Source: Pantoea agglomerans (GTDB lineage Bacteria > Pseudomonadota > Gammaproteobacteria > Enterobacterales > Enterobacteriaceae). Taken from it: 64,000 bases of DNA. Every line of letters begins with the position of its first letter. The first letter of the stretch is position 1. Below are positions 8,469 through 16,254 of the stretch, one piece after another. Under the pieces are notes generated by a model. The model did not search any database and had not been told where the DNA came from. It saw nothing but the letters and a program-made list of their open reading frames with translations. The position numbers and the translations under genes were made by a program. The stretch covers positions 2,232,001 through 2,296,000 of the forward strand of contig NZ_CP090207.1 of NCBI RefSeq assembly GCF_021397715.1, written 5' to 3'.

Positions 8469-9005
8469 TGCTCCATAATGGTGGAATACCTGGCTGGCTC
8501 ATCGCGTCAGCCCAGGAAGATTTCGTTACTGGCCGAAGCATCCTGCCGCCCCGCCCGCTATGTTACAGCTGACTCCCACAGGAGGAGGCTGGTCTGAGAG
8601 TATGCCTCTGAACAGCACGTAAATGACACTGTTTGATCGCCCTGTGATGCGGCACAATCGCCCGGCATCCGCCTTTCTGCACCCGACCGCACGGCAGCCC
8701 GCAGCGGTGACCATCGCCTGGCGGCCACCATCGGGATATCGCCAGCCTCATCCCACGCCCGCTGTAACACAGTTATGAATCCTGTCACATTTCTGCAAAC
8801 TGAGTTCGCGGCTAACATGGCCGGATTAACGTTGCGCCCGACAAATAATCCCCTGATATTGCTGGCTTTATTGCTTCATCCTGTCTGAATCATGCAGTTC
8901 ACGCATCAATCGATGCCCTTTTTGCACTTATTTACCGCCGGTCGCTGATCCACTCTTCGATGACAGGCGCGGTAAAAAGCGTCATTCACAGACTGGAGCT
9001 CACTG
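8469..9005. other. 537-base intergenic region, nothing recognised
   Basis: Divergent spacer between the DapA-family gene and the MFS transporter. Short overlapping minus-strand open frames (8526-8818) have no recognisable protein and no ribosome-binding site. A GGAG lies upstream of the ATG at 9006. No clear operator was seen. Confidence 0.4.
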
Positions 9006-10316
9006 ATGCAAATTCCCTCACCCTCTACGCTTTCCACCCGCGCCCGGATTGGCGCAATATTCCGTGTTACCTCAGGCAACTTTCTTGAGCAGTTTGATTT
9101 CTTTCTGTTTGGTTTCTATGCCACCTACATCGCCCATACCTTCTTTCCGGCCAGCAGTGAATTTGCTTCGCTGATGATGACTTTTGCCGTGTTTGGTGCC
9201 GGTTTCCTGATGCGTCCGCTCGGCGCGGTGGTGCTGGGGGCCTACATCGACAAAGTGGGTCGCCGTAAAGGGCTGATTGTGACGCTGTCGATCATGGCGG
9301 CCGGCACCTTCATGATTGTGCTGATCCCCTCTTACCAGAGCATTGGCCTGTGGGCGCCGTTGCTGGTGCTGCTGGGCCGTCTGCTGCAGGGCTTCTCCGC
9401 CGGTGCTGAGCTGGGCGGCGTCTCTGTCTATCTGGCTGAGATCGCCACGCCGGGCCGCAAAGGCTTCTACACCAGCTGGCAGTCGGGCAGCCAGCAGGTG
9501 GCGATCATGGTGGCCGCCGCGATGGGCTTTATTCTCAATGCGCTGCTGGCAGAATCGGTGATCCGCGACTGGGGCTGGCGGATTCCTTTCCTGTTCGGCT
9601 GCCTGATCGTGCCGTTTATTTTCGTGCTGCGTCGCAAGCTGGAAGAGACGCAGGCCTTCAACGCGCGGCGCAGCCATCCTGATGTGAAACAGGTGTTCCG
9701 CATCCTGCTCGCCAACTGGCAGGTGGTGATTGCCGGGATGTTGATGGTCGCGATGACCACGACCGCGTTTTACCTGATTACGGTTTACGCCCCGACCTTT
9801 GGCAAGAAAGTGCTGCTGCTCAGCGCCTCCGACAGCCTGCTGGTGACCCTGCTGGTGGCGGTATCGAACTTTATCTGGCTGCCGATTGGCGGCGCGCTCT
9901 CCGACCGATTTGGTCGCAAACCGATCCTGATCGCCATGACCCTGCTGGCGCTGACGACCGCCTATCCGGCACTGAGCCTGCTGGCGGCGGCACCGGGCTT
10001 CTCAATGATGCTGGGCGTACTGCTGTGGCTGTCGATGATTTACGGTCTCTACAACGGCGCGATGATCCCGGCACTGACCGAGATTATGCCAGCCGAAGTG
10101 CGGGTGGCGGGCTTCTCGCTGGCCTACAGCCTGGCGACGGCGCTGTTTGGCGGCTTCACGCCGGTGATCTCTACCGGCCTGATTGAGCTGACCGGGGATA
10201 AAGCCTCGCCCGGCTACTGGATGAGTTTTGCTGCCGTCTGTGCGCTGCTGGCCACTCTCTACCTCTACCGCCGGACCGGTGAACGCCTGCCGCAGACCCG
10301 CAACTCTTTCAGCTAA
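9006..10316 (+). CDS. MFS citrate/tricarboxylate-proton symporter (CitA-like)
   Basis: A 436-residue, 12-helix major facilitator of the metabolite:H+ symporter family. The opening '[25 protein letters not shown]' is very close to the citrate carrier CitA/CitH and the tricarballylate carrier TcuC. The MFS loop '[12 protein letters not shown]' lies between helices 2 and 3 and is echoed by '[12 protein letters not shown]' in the second half. '[15 protein letters not shown]' is the family motif in helix 4. It should import citrate or a related acid with protons across the inner membrane. A secreted binding protein gene follows 10 bases downstream, apparently in the same operon. Confidence 0.88.
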   Translation: MQIPSPSTLSTRARIGAIFRVTSGNFLEQFDFFLFGFYATYIAHTFFPASSEFASLMMTFAVFGAGFLMRPLGAVVLGAYIDKVGRRKGLIVTLSIMAAGTFMIVLIPSYQSIGLWAPLLVLLGRLLQGFSAGAELGGVSVYLAEIATPGRKGFYTSWQSGSQQVAIMVAAAMGFILNALLAESVIRDWGWRIPFLFGCLIVPFIFVLRRKLEETQAFNARRSHPDVKQVFRILLANWQVVIAGMLMVAMTTTAFYLITVYAPTFGKKVLLLSASDSLLVTLLVAVSNFIWLPIGGALSDRFGRKPILIAMTLLALTTAYPALSLLAAAPGFSMMLGVLLWLSMIYGLYNGAMIPALTEIMPAEVRVAGFSLAYSLATALFGGFTPVISTGLIELTGDKASPGYWMSFAAVCALLATLYLYRRTGERLPQTRNSFS

Positions 10317-10326
10317 GGAAACCCGG

Positions 10327-11148
10327 ATGAAAGGTTATTTTGTCTTATTCGCTCTGCTGATCAGCGTGGCGGGCAGTGCCTGCGCGCAGACCAAAGCATT
10401 GACCGTGATGATCTCAGGCGGCTTTAAAGCGGCGTGGGATCAATTATCCCCGCGCTATGCGCAACGTGAAGGCATTCAGATCCGCACCGTCGCCGGTCCG
10501 TCAATGGGCAAGACGCCGCAGGCGATCCCGGCGCGGCTGGCGCGGGGTGAATCCGCCGATCTGGTGATTATGGTGGGCGACGCGCTGGCCGATCTGGAAA
10601 AACAGGGCCGCACGCTGTCCGGTTCACGGGTTGAACTGGCCGATTCCCGCATCGGTGCGGTGATCAGACAGGGTGCAACGCCGGTGACTATCGACAGCGA
10701 AAGCGCGCTGCGCAATACGCTGCTCAACGCCCGCTCGATCGCCTATTCAGACAGTGCCAGCGGCAAATATGTCAGCAGCCAGCTGTTCAGCCGGCTGGGA
10801 ATTGCGGATCAGGTCAGGGCGAAGGCGTTTAAAGTCGAACGCATCCCGGTTGCCTCACAGGTCGCGGCAGGCAAATACAGCATCGGGTTTCAGCAGGTCA
10901 GTGAGCTGCTGCCGGTCGCTGGCGTGACTTTCGTGGGCGAGTTGCCGGACACACTGCAATACACCACCCGCTTTGCCGGTGCAGTGGTCCGGCAGTCCGC
11001 GCAGCCGGACGAGGCGCGTCAGCTGCTGCGCTGGCTCGCCTCGCCCGAGGTACAGCAGGTGGTACGTGAGACCGGGCTGCACCCGATCGTGACGTCGCAG
11101 CCGACCGGCGTCACCCGGCCGGTCAGACAGCCTGATACTGTTCAATAA
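10327..11148 (+). CDS. Secreted ModA-like solute-binding protein, orphan
   Basis: A 273-residue periplasmic binding protein. The ATG at 10327 follows 'ctaaggaaacccgg' and opens a clear signal peptide (MKGYFVLFALLISVAGSACA-Q). The mature part (LTVMISGGFKAAWDQLSP..., ADLVIMVGDALADLEKQG) belongs to the ModA/extracellular solute-binding family 11 group. No ABC permease or ATPase is adjacent. It pairs instead with a citrate-type MFS carrier, so its partner and ligand are unknown. The last 26 bases overlap the 3' end of the convergent LysR gene. A longer in-frame start at 10228, inside the MFS gene, is rejected because it would bury the signal peptide. Confidence 0.85.
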   Translation: MKGYFVLFALLISVAGSACAQTKALTVMISGGFKAAWDQLSPRYAQREGIQIRTVAGPSMGKTPQAIPARLARGESADLVIMVGDALADLEKQGRTLSGSRVELADSRIGAVIRQGATPVTIDSESALRNTLLNARSIAYSDSASGKYVSSQLFSRLGIADQVRAKAFKVERIPVASQVAAGKYSIGFQQVSELLPVAGVTFVGELPDTLQYTTRFAGAVVRQSAQPDEARQLLRWLASPEVQQVVRETGLHPIVTSQPTGVTRPVRQPDTVQ

Positions 11149-12022
11149 TCAGCGTTTCCAGCTCGACGGCCAGATGCGACAGCGTGCGACCGCTTTTACG
11201 CAGCAGCCCGACGGTGCGCCTGACTGGCGGATCGGTCAGCGGCACCGAGGTCAGCGCAGAATGCCCGGAAACCGGCATCGACATCGCGGGCACGGCAGCA
11301 ATGCCCAGCCCCGCTTCAACCATACCCAGCATCGTGGTGACATGCCGGGTTTCGCAGATGCAGGCTTTCTCCGGCACAATGTGCGCCAGCGCCTGATCGA
11401 GCAGGTTACGGTTACCGGAGGTTTTATCCAGCCCGATCCAGCTCTGCTGATAAAATTCGTGCCAGCTCAGGCTCGCTCTGGCCGCAATCGGGTCTTCATG
11501 CCGACAGGCCGCCACGTAAGGATCGTCGCGCAGCGGCAGAAAATGCACATCGGGCTGGCTGCGGCCGGAGAAGCTGATGCCAAAATCCGCCTGACCGCCT
11601 GTCACCGCGTCATAAACATTGGCGGCGCTGCTGTCGATCAGCTTGACCCGCACCCGCGGATAGCGAGCCTGAAACAGCCGGATAATATTGGGCATGAAGT
11701 AATAGGCAGCGGAAGGCACGCAGGCGACTGTGATCAGGCCGGTACGGGTCAGGCTGACCTCACTCAGATCGGCCATCACCTCTTCAAAATCCACCAGCAG
11801 CTTGTCCGATCGCTCGGCAAAGGCGTGTCCCTTTAGCGTCAGAGTGACCCGCCGCGTGGTGCGCTCAAACAGGCGAATACCCAGCGCCGTTTCGAGCTTG
11901 TCTATTCTGCGGCTCAGGGCCGACTGCGACAGGCAGATCGATTCCGCCGCGAGGCGAAAATTGCCATACTCCACCAGCGCGCGGAAGGCATAGAGATCGT
12001 TGAGATCGACATTAACCGGCAT
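11123..12022 (-). CDS. LysR-family transcriptional regulator
   Basis: A 299-residue LTTR. The N-terminal winged helix-turn-helix is 'DLYAFRALVEYGNFRLAAESICLSQSALSRRIDKLE' (residues about 8-45). It is followed by the linker helix and a periplasmic-binding-like effector domain starting around residue 93 (GLITVACVPSAAYYFMP). It converges on and overlaps the binding-protein gene by 26 bases, so its most likely targets are the citrate-type carrier/binding-protein operon. It lies 24 bases downstream of a MarR-family gene on the same strand and may be read through from it. The effector is unknown, possibly a tricarboxylate. Confidence 0.9.
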   Translation of the reverse strand: MPVNVDLNDLYAFRALVEYGNFRLAAESICLSQSALSRRIDKLETALGIRLFERTTRRVTLTLKGHAFAERSDKLLVDFEEVMADLSEVSLTRTGLITVACVPSAAYYFMPNIIRLFQARYPRVRVKLIDSSAANVYDAVTGGQADFGISFSGRSQPDVHFLPLRDDPYVAACRHEDPIAARASLSWHEFYQQSWIGLDKTSGNRNLLDQALAHIVPEKACICETRHVTTMLGMVEAGLGIAAVPAMSMPVSGHSALTSVPLTDPPVRRTVGLLRKSGRTLSHLAVELETLIIEQYQAV

Positions 12023-12046
12023 GGTGACTTGCTCCTCTGTTGCGCA

Positions 12047-12532
12047 TCAGACCTCCTCCCGCTCGTCGCCACGCAGCGCGCTGAAATCGGTGACGAAACG
12101 CTGCAGTAACTGTTCCAGCGCGCCACGATCTTCCTCCGGCCAGTGCGCAAACACCCGCTGGTAGATCTGCTCCCGTTGCGCATCAATTTTATCGGTCATC
12201 GCTTTACCGGCTGGGGTAATCGCCGCCTCGTTGATCCGTTTGTCGCTGGCATTTTTCTGGCGCTGCACCAGCCCGGTCTCTTCCAGCTTCGCCACCTGCC
12301 GACTGACGGTGGTGTAATCGCGCCCCACCCGATCGGCGAGCTCACCAACCCCGATCGGACCGAACCGGCCGATCTGCACCAGCAGCGGAAACAGCGCGCG
12401 ATCAAGCTCAATCCCGGCACCTTTGATCATGGCCAGGTCGCGCTGAGGGCGGTTAAACGCCCCGACCAGGGTCAGTAAGCTGTTGTGCAGCGGATCAAAC
12501 TGACCATTATGTGTATTTTGCACCTTTTTCAT
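12047..12532 (-). CDS. MarR-family transcriptional regulator
   Basis: A 161-residue winged-helix regulator. The core is 'GPIGVGELADRVGRDYTTVSRQVAKLEETGLVQRQKNASDKR' (helix-turn-helix plus wing with the family D-x-R motif). The ATG at 12532 (MKKVQNTHNGQFDP) is chosen; the frame stays open further upstream but the added residues cross the divergent promoter region. It is divergent from a quinone-oxidoreductase gene, with a palindromic operator in the 72-base gap, the usual arrangement for autorepression and control of a detoxification enzyme. Confidence 0.88.
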   Translation of the reverse strand: MKKVQNTHNGQFDPLHNSLLTLVGAFNRPQRDLAMIKGAGIELDRALFPLLVQIGRFGPIGVGELADRVGRDYTTVSRQVAKLEETGLVQRQKNASDKRINEAAITPAGKAMTDKIDAQREQIYQRVFAHWPEEDRGALEQLLQRFVTDFSALRGDEREEV

Positions 12533-12555
12533 TGACGCTATCCAGAGGCAGGAAT

Positions 12556-12578
12556 AATGTGTGTAATCTACACTCATT
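12556..12578. promoter_or_regulatory. MarR-type operator palindrome
   Basis: AATGTGTGTA-ATC-TACACTCATT: 10-base arms with one mismatch, placed between the divergent MarR and oxidoreductase starts. The size and position fit a dimeric MarR-family binding site. Confidence 0.6.
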
Positions 12579-12604
12579 AAGCCCACAACAGAAGGTCCAT
12601 AGCC

Positions 12605-13540
12605 ATGAAAGCAGCCATCATCGCGCAGCCAGGCGAAAAACCGCACTACGGTGATTTTCCTGAACCCCAGGCAACAGCAGAGCAGCTGCGGGTCAGGGTG
12701 AAAGCCGCTGCCATCAGCCAGCTGGCAAAATCCCGCGCAGCGGGTACCCATTACAGTTCATCCGCGCACTATCCGTTTATCCCCGGCATTGACGGCACTG
12801 GCTATCTCGATAACGGCGATCCGGTCTACTTTCTGGCGTTTGACGGAAGCTGGGGCAGCATGGCTGAGACCACTCTGGTGCGTCGCGAAAGCCTGATTCC
12901 GCTGCCGCCGACGCTCGACCCGGTCATCGCTGCGGCGATAGCCAATCCCGGTATGTCTTCGTGGGCCGCCCTGACCCGCCGGGCGGCGCTGCGGCCAGGG
13001 GAAACGGTGCTGATTAACGGAGCTACCTCCACCTCGGGTCGGCTGGCTATCCACATTGCCCGTAGTCTGGGCGCGGGGAAAATCATCGCCACCGGCCGCA
13101 ACAAAGAGACGCTGCAACAGTTACAGCATGAGGGGGCTGATATCACCCTGACGCTGGATGCGCTGCCAACAGCGCTGCCCGACCTGATGGCGCAAGGCGT
13201 GGATGTGGTGCTGGATTATCTGTGGGGTGACAGTGCGCTGGCGATTATGACGGCGGCGGTGCGTGGCGGCGACAAGGTGGTGCGCTTTGTACAGATTGGT
13301 TCGCTGAGCGGACAGGAGATTCCGCTGCACAGTAAACTGCTGCGTTCATCCGGATTGACGCTGATGGGCAGCGGCCTCGGCAGCGTCTCTGATGGCGAGC
13401 TGATCGCCTCGATTGGCGAAATGCTGCGGGCCGCCGGAGCCCACCCATTTTCCGTGCCTTTCCGCACCCGTCCGTTAAGCGAGGTCGCGCAGGCGTGGGA
13501 CGAAGACGACAGCCGCTGCCGGACGGTGTTTACGCTGTAA
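12605..13540 (+). CDS. Zinc-independent MDR-family quinone/alkenal oxidoreductase
   Basis: A 311-residue medium-chain dehydrogenase/reductase. A GroES-like N-terminal domain (PGIDGTGYLDNGDPVYF) precedes a Rossmann NADPH-binding domain with 'VLINGATSTSGRLAIHIARSLGAGKIIATGRN' (residues about 138-169). It lacks the catalytic zinc cysteine/histidine set, so a quinone or alpha,beta-unsaturated carbonyl reductase role is likely. Divergent transcription from the MarR gene across a shared operator suggests induction by electrophiles or phenolics. It converges on the DCC-family gene with 14 bases between them. Confidence 0.85.
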   Translation: MKAAIIAQPGEKPHYGDFPEPQATAEQLRVRVKAAAISQLAKSRAAGTHYSSSAHYPFIPGIDGTGYLDNGDPVYFLAFDGSWGSMAETTLVRRESLIPLPPTLDPVIAAAIANPGMSSWAALTRRAALRPGETVLINGATSTSGRLAIHIARSLGAGKIIATGRNKETLQQLQHEGADITLTLDALPTALPDLMAQGVDVVLDYLWGDSALAIMTAAVRGGDKVVRFVQIGSLSGQEIPLHSKLLRSSGLTLMGSGLGSVSDGELIASIGEMLRAAGAHPFSVPFRTRPLSEVAQAWDEDDSRCRTVFTL

Positions 13541-13554
13541 TATCTCACGCCGCT

Positions 13555-13995
13555 TCAGCGCGACGGTTCCAGCGGATGCAAAAAGCGCTCAGGATAATCG
13601 GGCGTAATCGCCTGCTGGCTGTCGTAGCGACCAAACAGCTTATAGCGGTTTAAGGCGATGCGGTCGTAGGCGAAATTGCTGATGGCGTCAGGGAAATGGC
13701 GCAGCACGCCGAGGCCGCGCCAGGGTGCCGGCAGATGCCGCATGACGCGAAAGACCGCCTGCGCCCGCAGCCAGTGCTGGTCACCGGCGATATAGACAAT
13801 GGTACTGACGTTCTCTTCCGGTAAGCCCGCCCAGCGCAGCAGCGCCTTGCCCTGCTCGCTCTGTACCGCCGCAAAACGAACCTGCCGCGCCAGTCGATGG
13901 CGCAGCAGGAACCGGACCCAGCCGTTGCACAGCTTGCAGACGCCGTCATACAGCACGGCACTCTCACCGGTTTGCAGATAAGGGGGTGATGACAT
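13555..13995 (-). CDS. DCC-family (DUF393) thiol-disulfide-like protein
   Basis: A 146-residue protein. 'AVLYDGVCKLCNGWVRFLLRHR' (residues about 13-34) has the DxxCxxC motif that names the DCC family, with a thioredoxin-like fold inferred from the family. Conserved C-terminal positions include 'FAYDRIALNRYKLFGRYD'. The ATG at 13995 lies inside the 3' end of the preceding kinase gene (32-base overlap), so it is translationally coupled to the PTS operon, although its function need not be related. Redox substrate unknown. Confidence 0.8.
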   Translation of the reverse strand: MSSPPYLQTGESAVLYDGVCKLCNGWVRFLLRHRLARQVRFAAVQSEQGKALLRWAGLPEENVSTIVYIAGDQHWLRAQAVFRVMRHLPAPWRGLGVLRHFPDAISNFAYDRIALNRYKLFGRYDSQQAITPDYPERFLHPLEPSR

Positions 13996-14587
13996 CCTGC
14001 AACTCCTCAATGGGTGAACATTGAGGTGAAGTGTAGCTGTTTCTCTCCAGCTGTTGCTGTAACCAGCGGGCGACCGCTGCCTCATGCAGGTCGCAGGCAT
14101 CAACCTGCAGCACCGGCCCCAGCGCCATCGGCTGCGCCTGTTGCGCCAGCTGGCGCAGTTCGGGCAGGTATTCCGCGCCGGGATGACCCGGAAGCCGCTG
14201 CGACAGCCGCGCCTGGTAACGCGCCACGGCCTCCTCCGGCGTGATCTGCATCCACAGCTCCAGCACCGCGCCAACGCCGGCCTGTTGCAGTCCCTGTTCC
14301 AGCAGCGCGCGCGGCTGGAAGCCGAACCAGGCATCTATCAGCCAGATCTGACTGGCTGGCGCCTGGCCGACAATGTTCCAGATCGCCTGATAGGCGGCGC
14401 AGCCGAGCTGCCGGTTGCGCTGCCGATCCACCGGCGCGAAGCAGGCCATAAAGGGTTCCTTGAGGCTGTCGAGCGTCAGCACCGGCCAGCCGAAGCGCTG
14501 GGAGAGCGCCCGCGTCAGCGTGCTTTTCCCCGAGGCGGGAATGCCGTTGACCAGCACCACGCGCTTTAACGAATTGTTGGTGGTCAT
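13964..14587 (-). CDS. P-loop kinase-like ATPase in PTS operon
   Basis: A 207-residue P-loop protein. Walker A is 'GIPASGKST' at residues 15-23, followed by 'PVLTLDSLKEPFMACF' and a Walker B-like 'SQIWLIDAWFGFQP'. The basic 'ARYQARLSQRLPGHPGAEYL' looks like a lid. It starts in an ATGA overlap with the EIIA stop, so it is co-translated with the PTS genes. Plausible roles are a second sugar-phosphorylation step or phosphorylation of a non-PTS substrate. No specific kinase family was recognised. The 3' end overlaps the DCC gene. Confidence 0.75.
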   Translation of the reverse strand: MTTNNSLKRVVLVNGIPASGKSTLTRALSQRFGWPVLTLDSLKEPFMACFAPVDRQRNRQLGCAAYQAIWNIVGQAPASQIWLIDAWFGFQPRALLEQGLQQAGVGAVLELWMQITPEEAVARYQARLSQRLPGHPGAEYLPELRQLAQQAQPMALGPVLQVDACDLHEAAVARWLQQQLERNSYTSPQCSPIEELQDVITPLSANR

Positions 14588-15024
14588 AAGATGTCGATGA
14601 CCTCCGCAACGCTGCTGGCCTGGCGCAATCTGACCAGCGTCTCCGCATCCTCCAGCAATGACACGATGGCGCGGATACCCTCTTCGATATGCGCATTACT
14701 GTCGCGGGCACCAAACATAATCACAATGTCCGCTTTATCGCTGCCGTCAAAGGCGATCGGCTCTGTCAGTACAATCAGGCTGAAGCAGTCACGAATCACT
14801 CCGGCTTCCGGCCGTGCATGGGGAATGGCGATCCCCTCTTCAAACACATAATAGGCACCATGCGCCAGGGTATTGGCGATCACCGCGTCCGGGTAACTGG
14901 CGTGAAGATAGCCACCGCTGACCAGCGGCTCGGCGGCCAGCGCGATTACCTGACGCCAGTCCGTGGCGTCAATCCCGACCTGAATCGCGTTGGCTTGCTG
15001 CAATAACTGCTTAATGCTCATCAC
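14584..15024 (-). CDS. PTS EIIA component, ascorbate/mannitol-fructose type (UlaC-like)
   Basis: A 146-residue cytoplasmic phosphocarrier. The phosphorylated histidine is H69 in 'FEEGIAIPHARPEAGV', the conserved PHxR/T site of the EIIA Fru/Mtl superfamily. 'FSLIVLTEPIAFDGSDKADIVIMFGARDSNAHIE' is the usual second half. It takes phosphate from HPr and passes it to the EIIB encoded at 17601-17915. It is separated from its EIIB/EIIC genes by the aldolase and an 89-residue gene, and couples by a 4-base overlap to the downstream kinase. Confidence 0.88.
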   Translation of the reverse strand: MMSIKQLLQQANAIQVGIDATDWRQVIALAAEPLVSGGYLHASYPDAVIANTLAHGAYYVFEEGIAIPHARPEAGVIRDCFSLIVLTEPIAFDGSDKADIVIMFGARDSNAHIEEGIRAIVSLLEDAETLVRLRQASSVAEVIDIL

Positions 15025-15030
15025 GGCTCC

Positions 15031-15300
15031 TTAAATCGACTGGCGAATGACGTTGCGTAATTCATCGATTTTGACAAACAGCGCATCAATTTCATTGCGG
15101 TAGTGACGGCTTTTAGCAAATAACGTTAATGCCCGATTATATTCCAGCATTAATTGTTTTTGCGTTTCGCCATTACGCGGATCGATTGCCAGCTTATTTT
15201 CCAGCTCGGTTATTTTTTCACGGCTTAATTCCGCCAGATGATCCTGCTGATCGGCGTCTGGCTGATTGACCGGCGGCGACTTTTTTAAGAATCCAAACAT
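15031..15300 (-). CDS. Small charged helical protein of unknown function in PTS operon
   Basis: An 89-residue soluble protein. It opens with 'MFGFLKKSPPVNQP', then has a long charged, coiled-coil-like stretch (residues about 23-85: HLAELSREKITELENKLAID..., KSRHYRNEIDALFVKIDELR). It lies 6 bases upstream of the EIIA gene and about 110 bases after the aldolase stop, inside an otherwise metabolic operon. A good ribosome-binding site (CAGGAGACGCT) precedes the ATG. I do not recognise the family. An adaptor or regulator of the PTS enzymes is possible but unsupported. Confidence 0.7.
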   Translation of the reverse strand: MFGFLKKSPPVNQPDADQQDHLAELSREKITELENKLAIDPRNGETQKQLMLEYNRALTLFAKSRHYRNEIDALFVKIDELRNVIRQSI

Positions 15301-15411
15301 AGCGTCTCCTGCCCCGAATGGCGCCGGGGCACCTCAGGTTATGGCTTAATTAACATTGGAACGGCCGGTGAAGAGATTGGCTGACGACTGACGCGCCCTT
15401 ACCTTCGCCGG

Positions 15412-16254
15412 TTAACGGAATAACTGCATCTTCTCCACCAGCACGCTGGTTACCGCATCATTGGCAGGCACCAGGAAATTACGCACGCTGTCGTTGACCT
15501 TGCCTTTTTCAAAACTATTTTTGCACTGCGCCACCCATTGAACGTTCATTTCCGTGCCGACATTCACCTTTTCAATGCCGCTGCTGACCGCTAAACGCAT
15601 ATCTTCGTCACTGACGCCGGTCCCGCCGTGCAGCACCAGCGGCGTGTGGGTGGCAGCCGTGATATCCGCCAGCCGCTGATGCTGGATATGCGCTTTACCG
15701 GTATAGAGGCCATGCACGGTGCCGATTGAGATCGCCAGCATATCGACGCCGGTTTCTTCGACGAAGCGCCTGGCATCCTCCACCGGCGTAAAGGCTATCG
15801 CCTCCATCTCCACGCATTTACCATCTTCCGACCCGCCAATCGCCCCGAGCTCCGCCTCTACCGAGACATTATGTGGCCGCGCCATATCGATTACCCGGCG
15901 GGTATTGGCAATATTCTCGTCAATCGGCAGGTGCGAACCGTCATACATCACCGAACTGAAGCCGGCATCAATGGCGGTCTGAATCGCCGCTAAATCGGAA
16001 CAGTGATCGAGATGCAGGCAGGTCGGTACTTTCATACTCTCTGACAGCGATTTAATCGCATCAACCAGCAGCTTATGGCCGAGATATTTCGCCGTGCCGG
16101 TAGAGATCTGAATCATTAATGGACTATTGGTTTTTTCCGCCGCTTTAAAATAGGCGGGCAGCATCTCCAGACAGTGCAGATTAAAGGAGCCGACCGCTTT
16201 AAAATCGCGTTGCTTAGCCAGCTGTAACAGATCGGCGAAATTATAAAGTTTCAT
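15412..16254 (-). CDS. Class II ketose-bisphosphate aldolase (GatY/KbaY/Fba-like)
   Basis: A 280-residue zinc-dependent aldolase. Zinc and active-site motifs: 'LHLDHCSD' (first metal histidine and catalytic aspartate), 'VEAELGAIGG', 'IGTVHGLY' and 'LVLHGGTGV'. Length matches GatY/KbaY (about 285). It cleaves a ketose 1,6-bisphosphate (fructose or tagatose) to dihydroxyacetone phosphate and glyceraldehyde 3-phosphate, after the phosphofructokinase-like enzyme of the same operon. The start MKLYNFADLL at 16254 overlaps the EIIC stop by 14 bases. Confidence 0.9.
   Translation of the reverse strand: MKLYNFADLLQLAKQRDFKAVGSFNLHCLEMLPAYFKAAEKTNSPLMIQISTGTAKYLGHKLLVDAIKSLSESMKVPTCLHLDHCSDLAAIQTAIDAGFSSVMYDGSHLPIDENIANTRRVIDMARPHNVSVEAELGAIGGSEDGKCVEMEAIAFTPVEDARRFVEETGVDMLAISIGTVHGLYTGKAHIQHQRLADITAATHTPLVLHGGTGVSDEDMRLAVSSGIEKVNVGTEMNVQWVAQCKNSFEKGKVNDSVRNFLVPANDAVTSVLVEKMQLFR

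Noticed and set aside
8526..8818. Small minus-strand frames in the gap before the MFS gene
   Set aside because: Several mutually overlapping frames, no ribosome-binding site, no similarity recognised.
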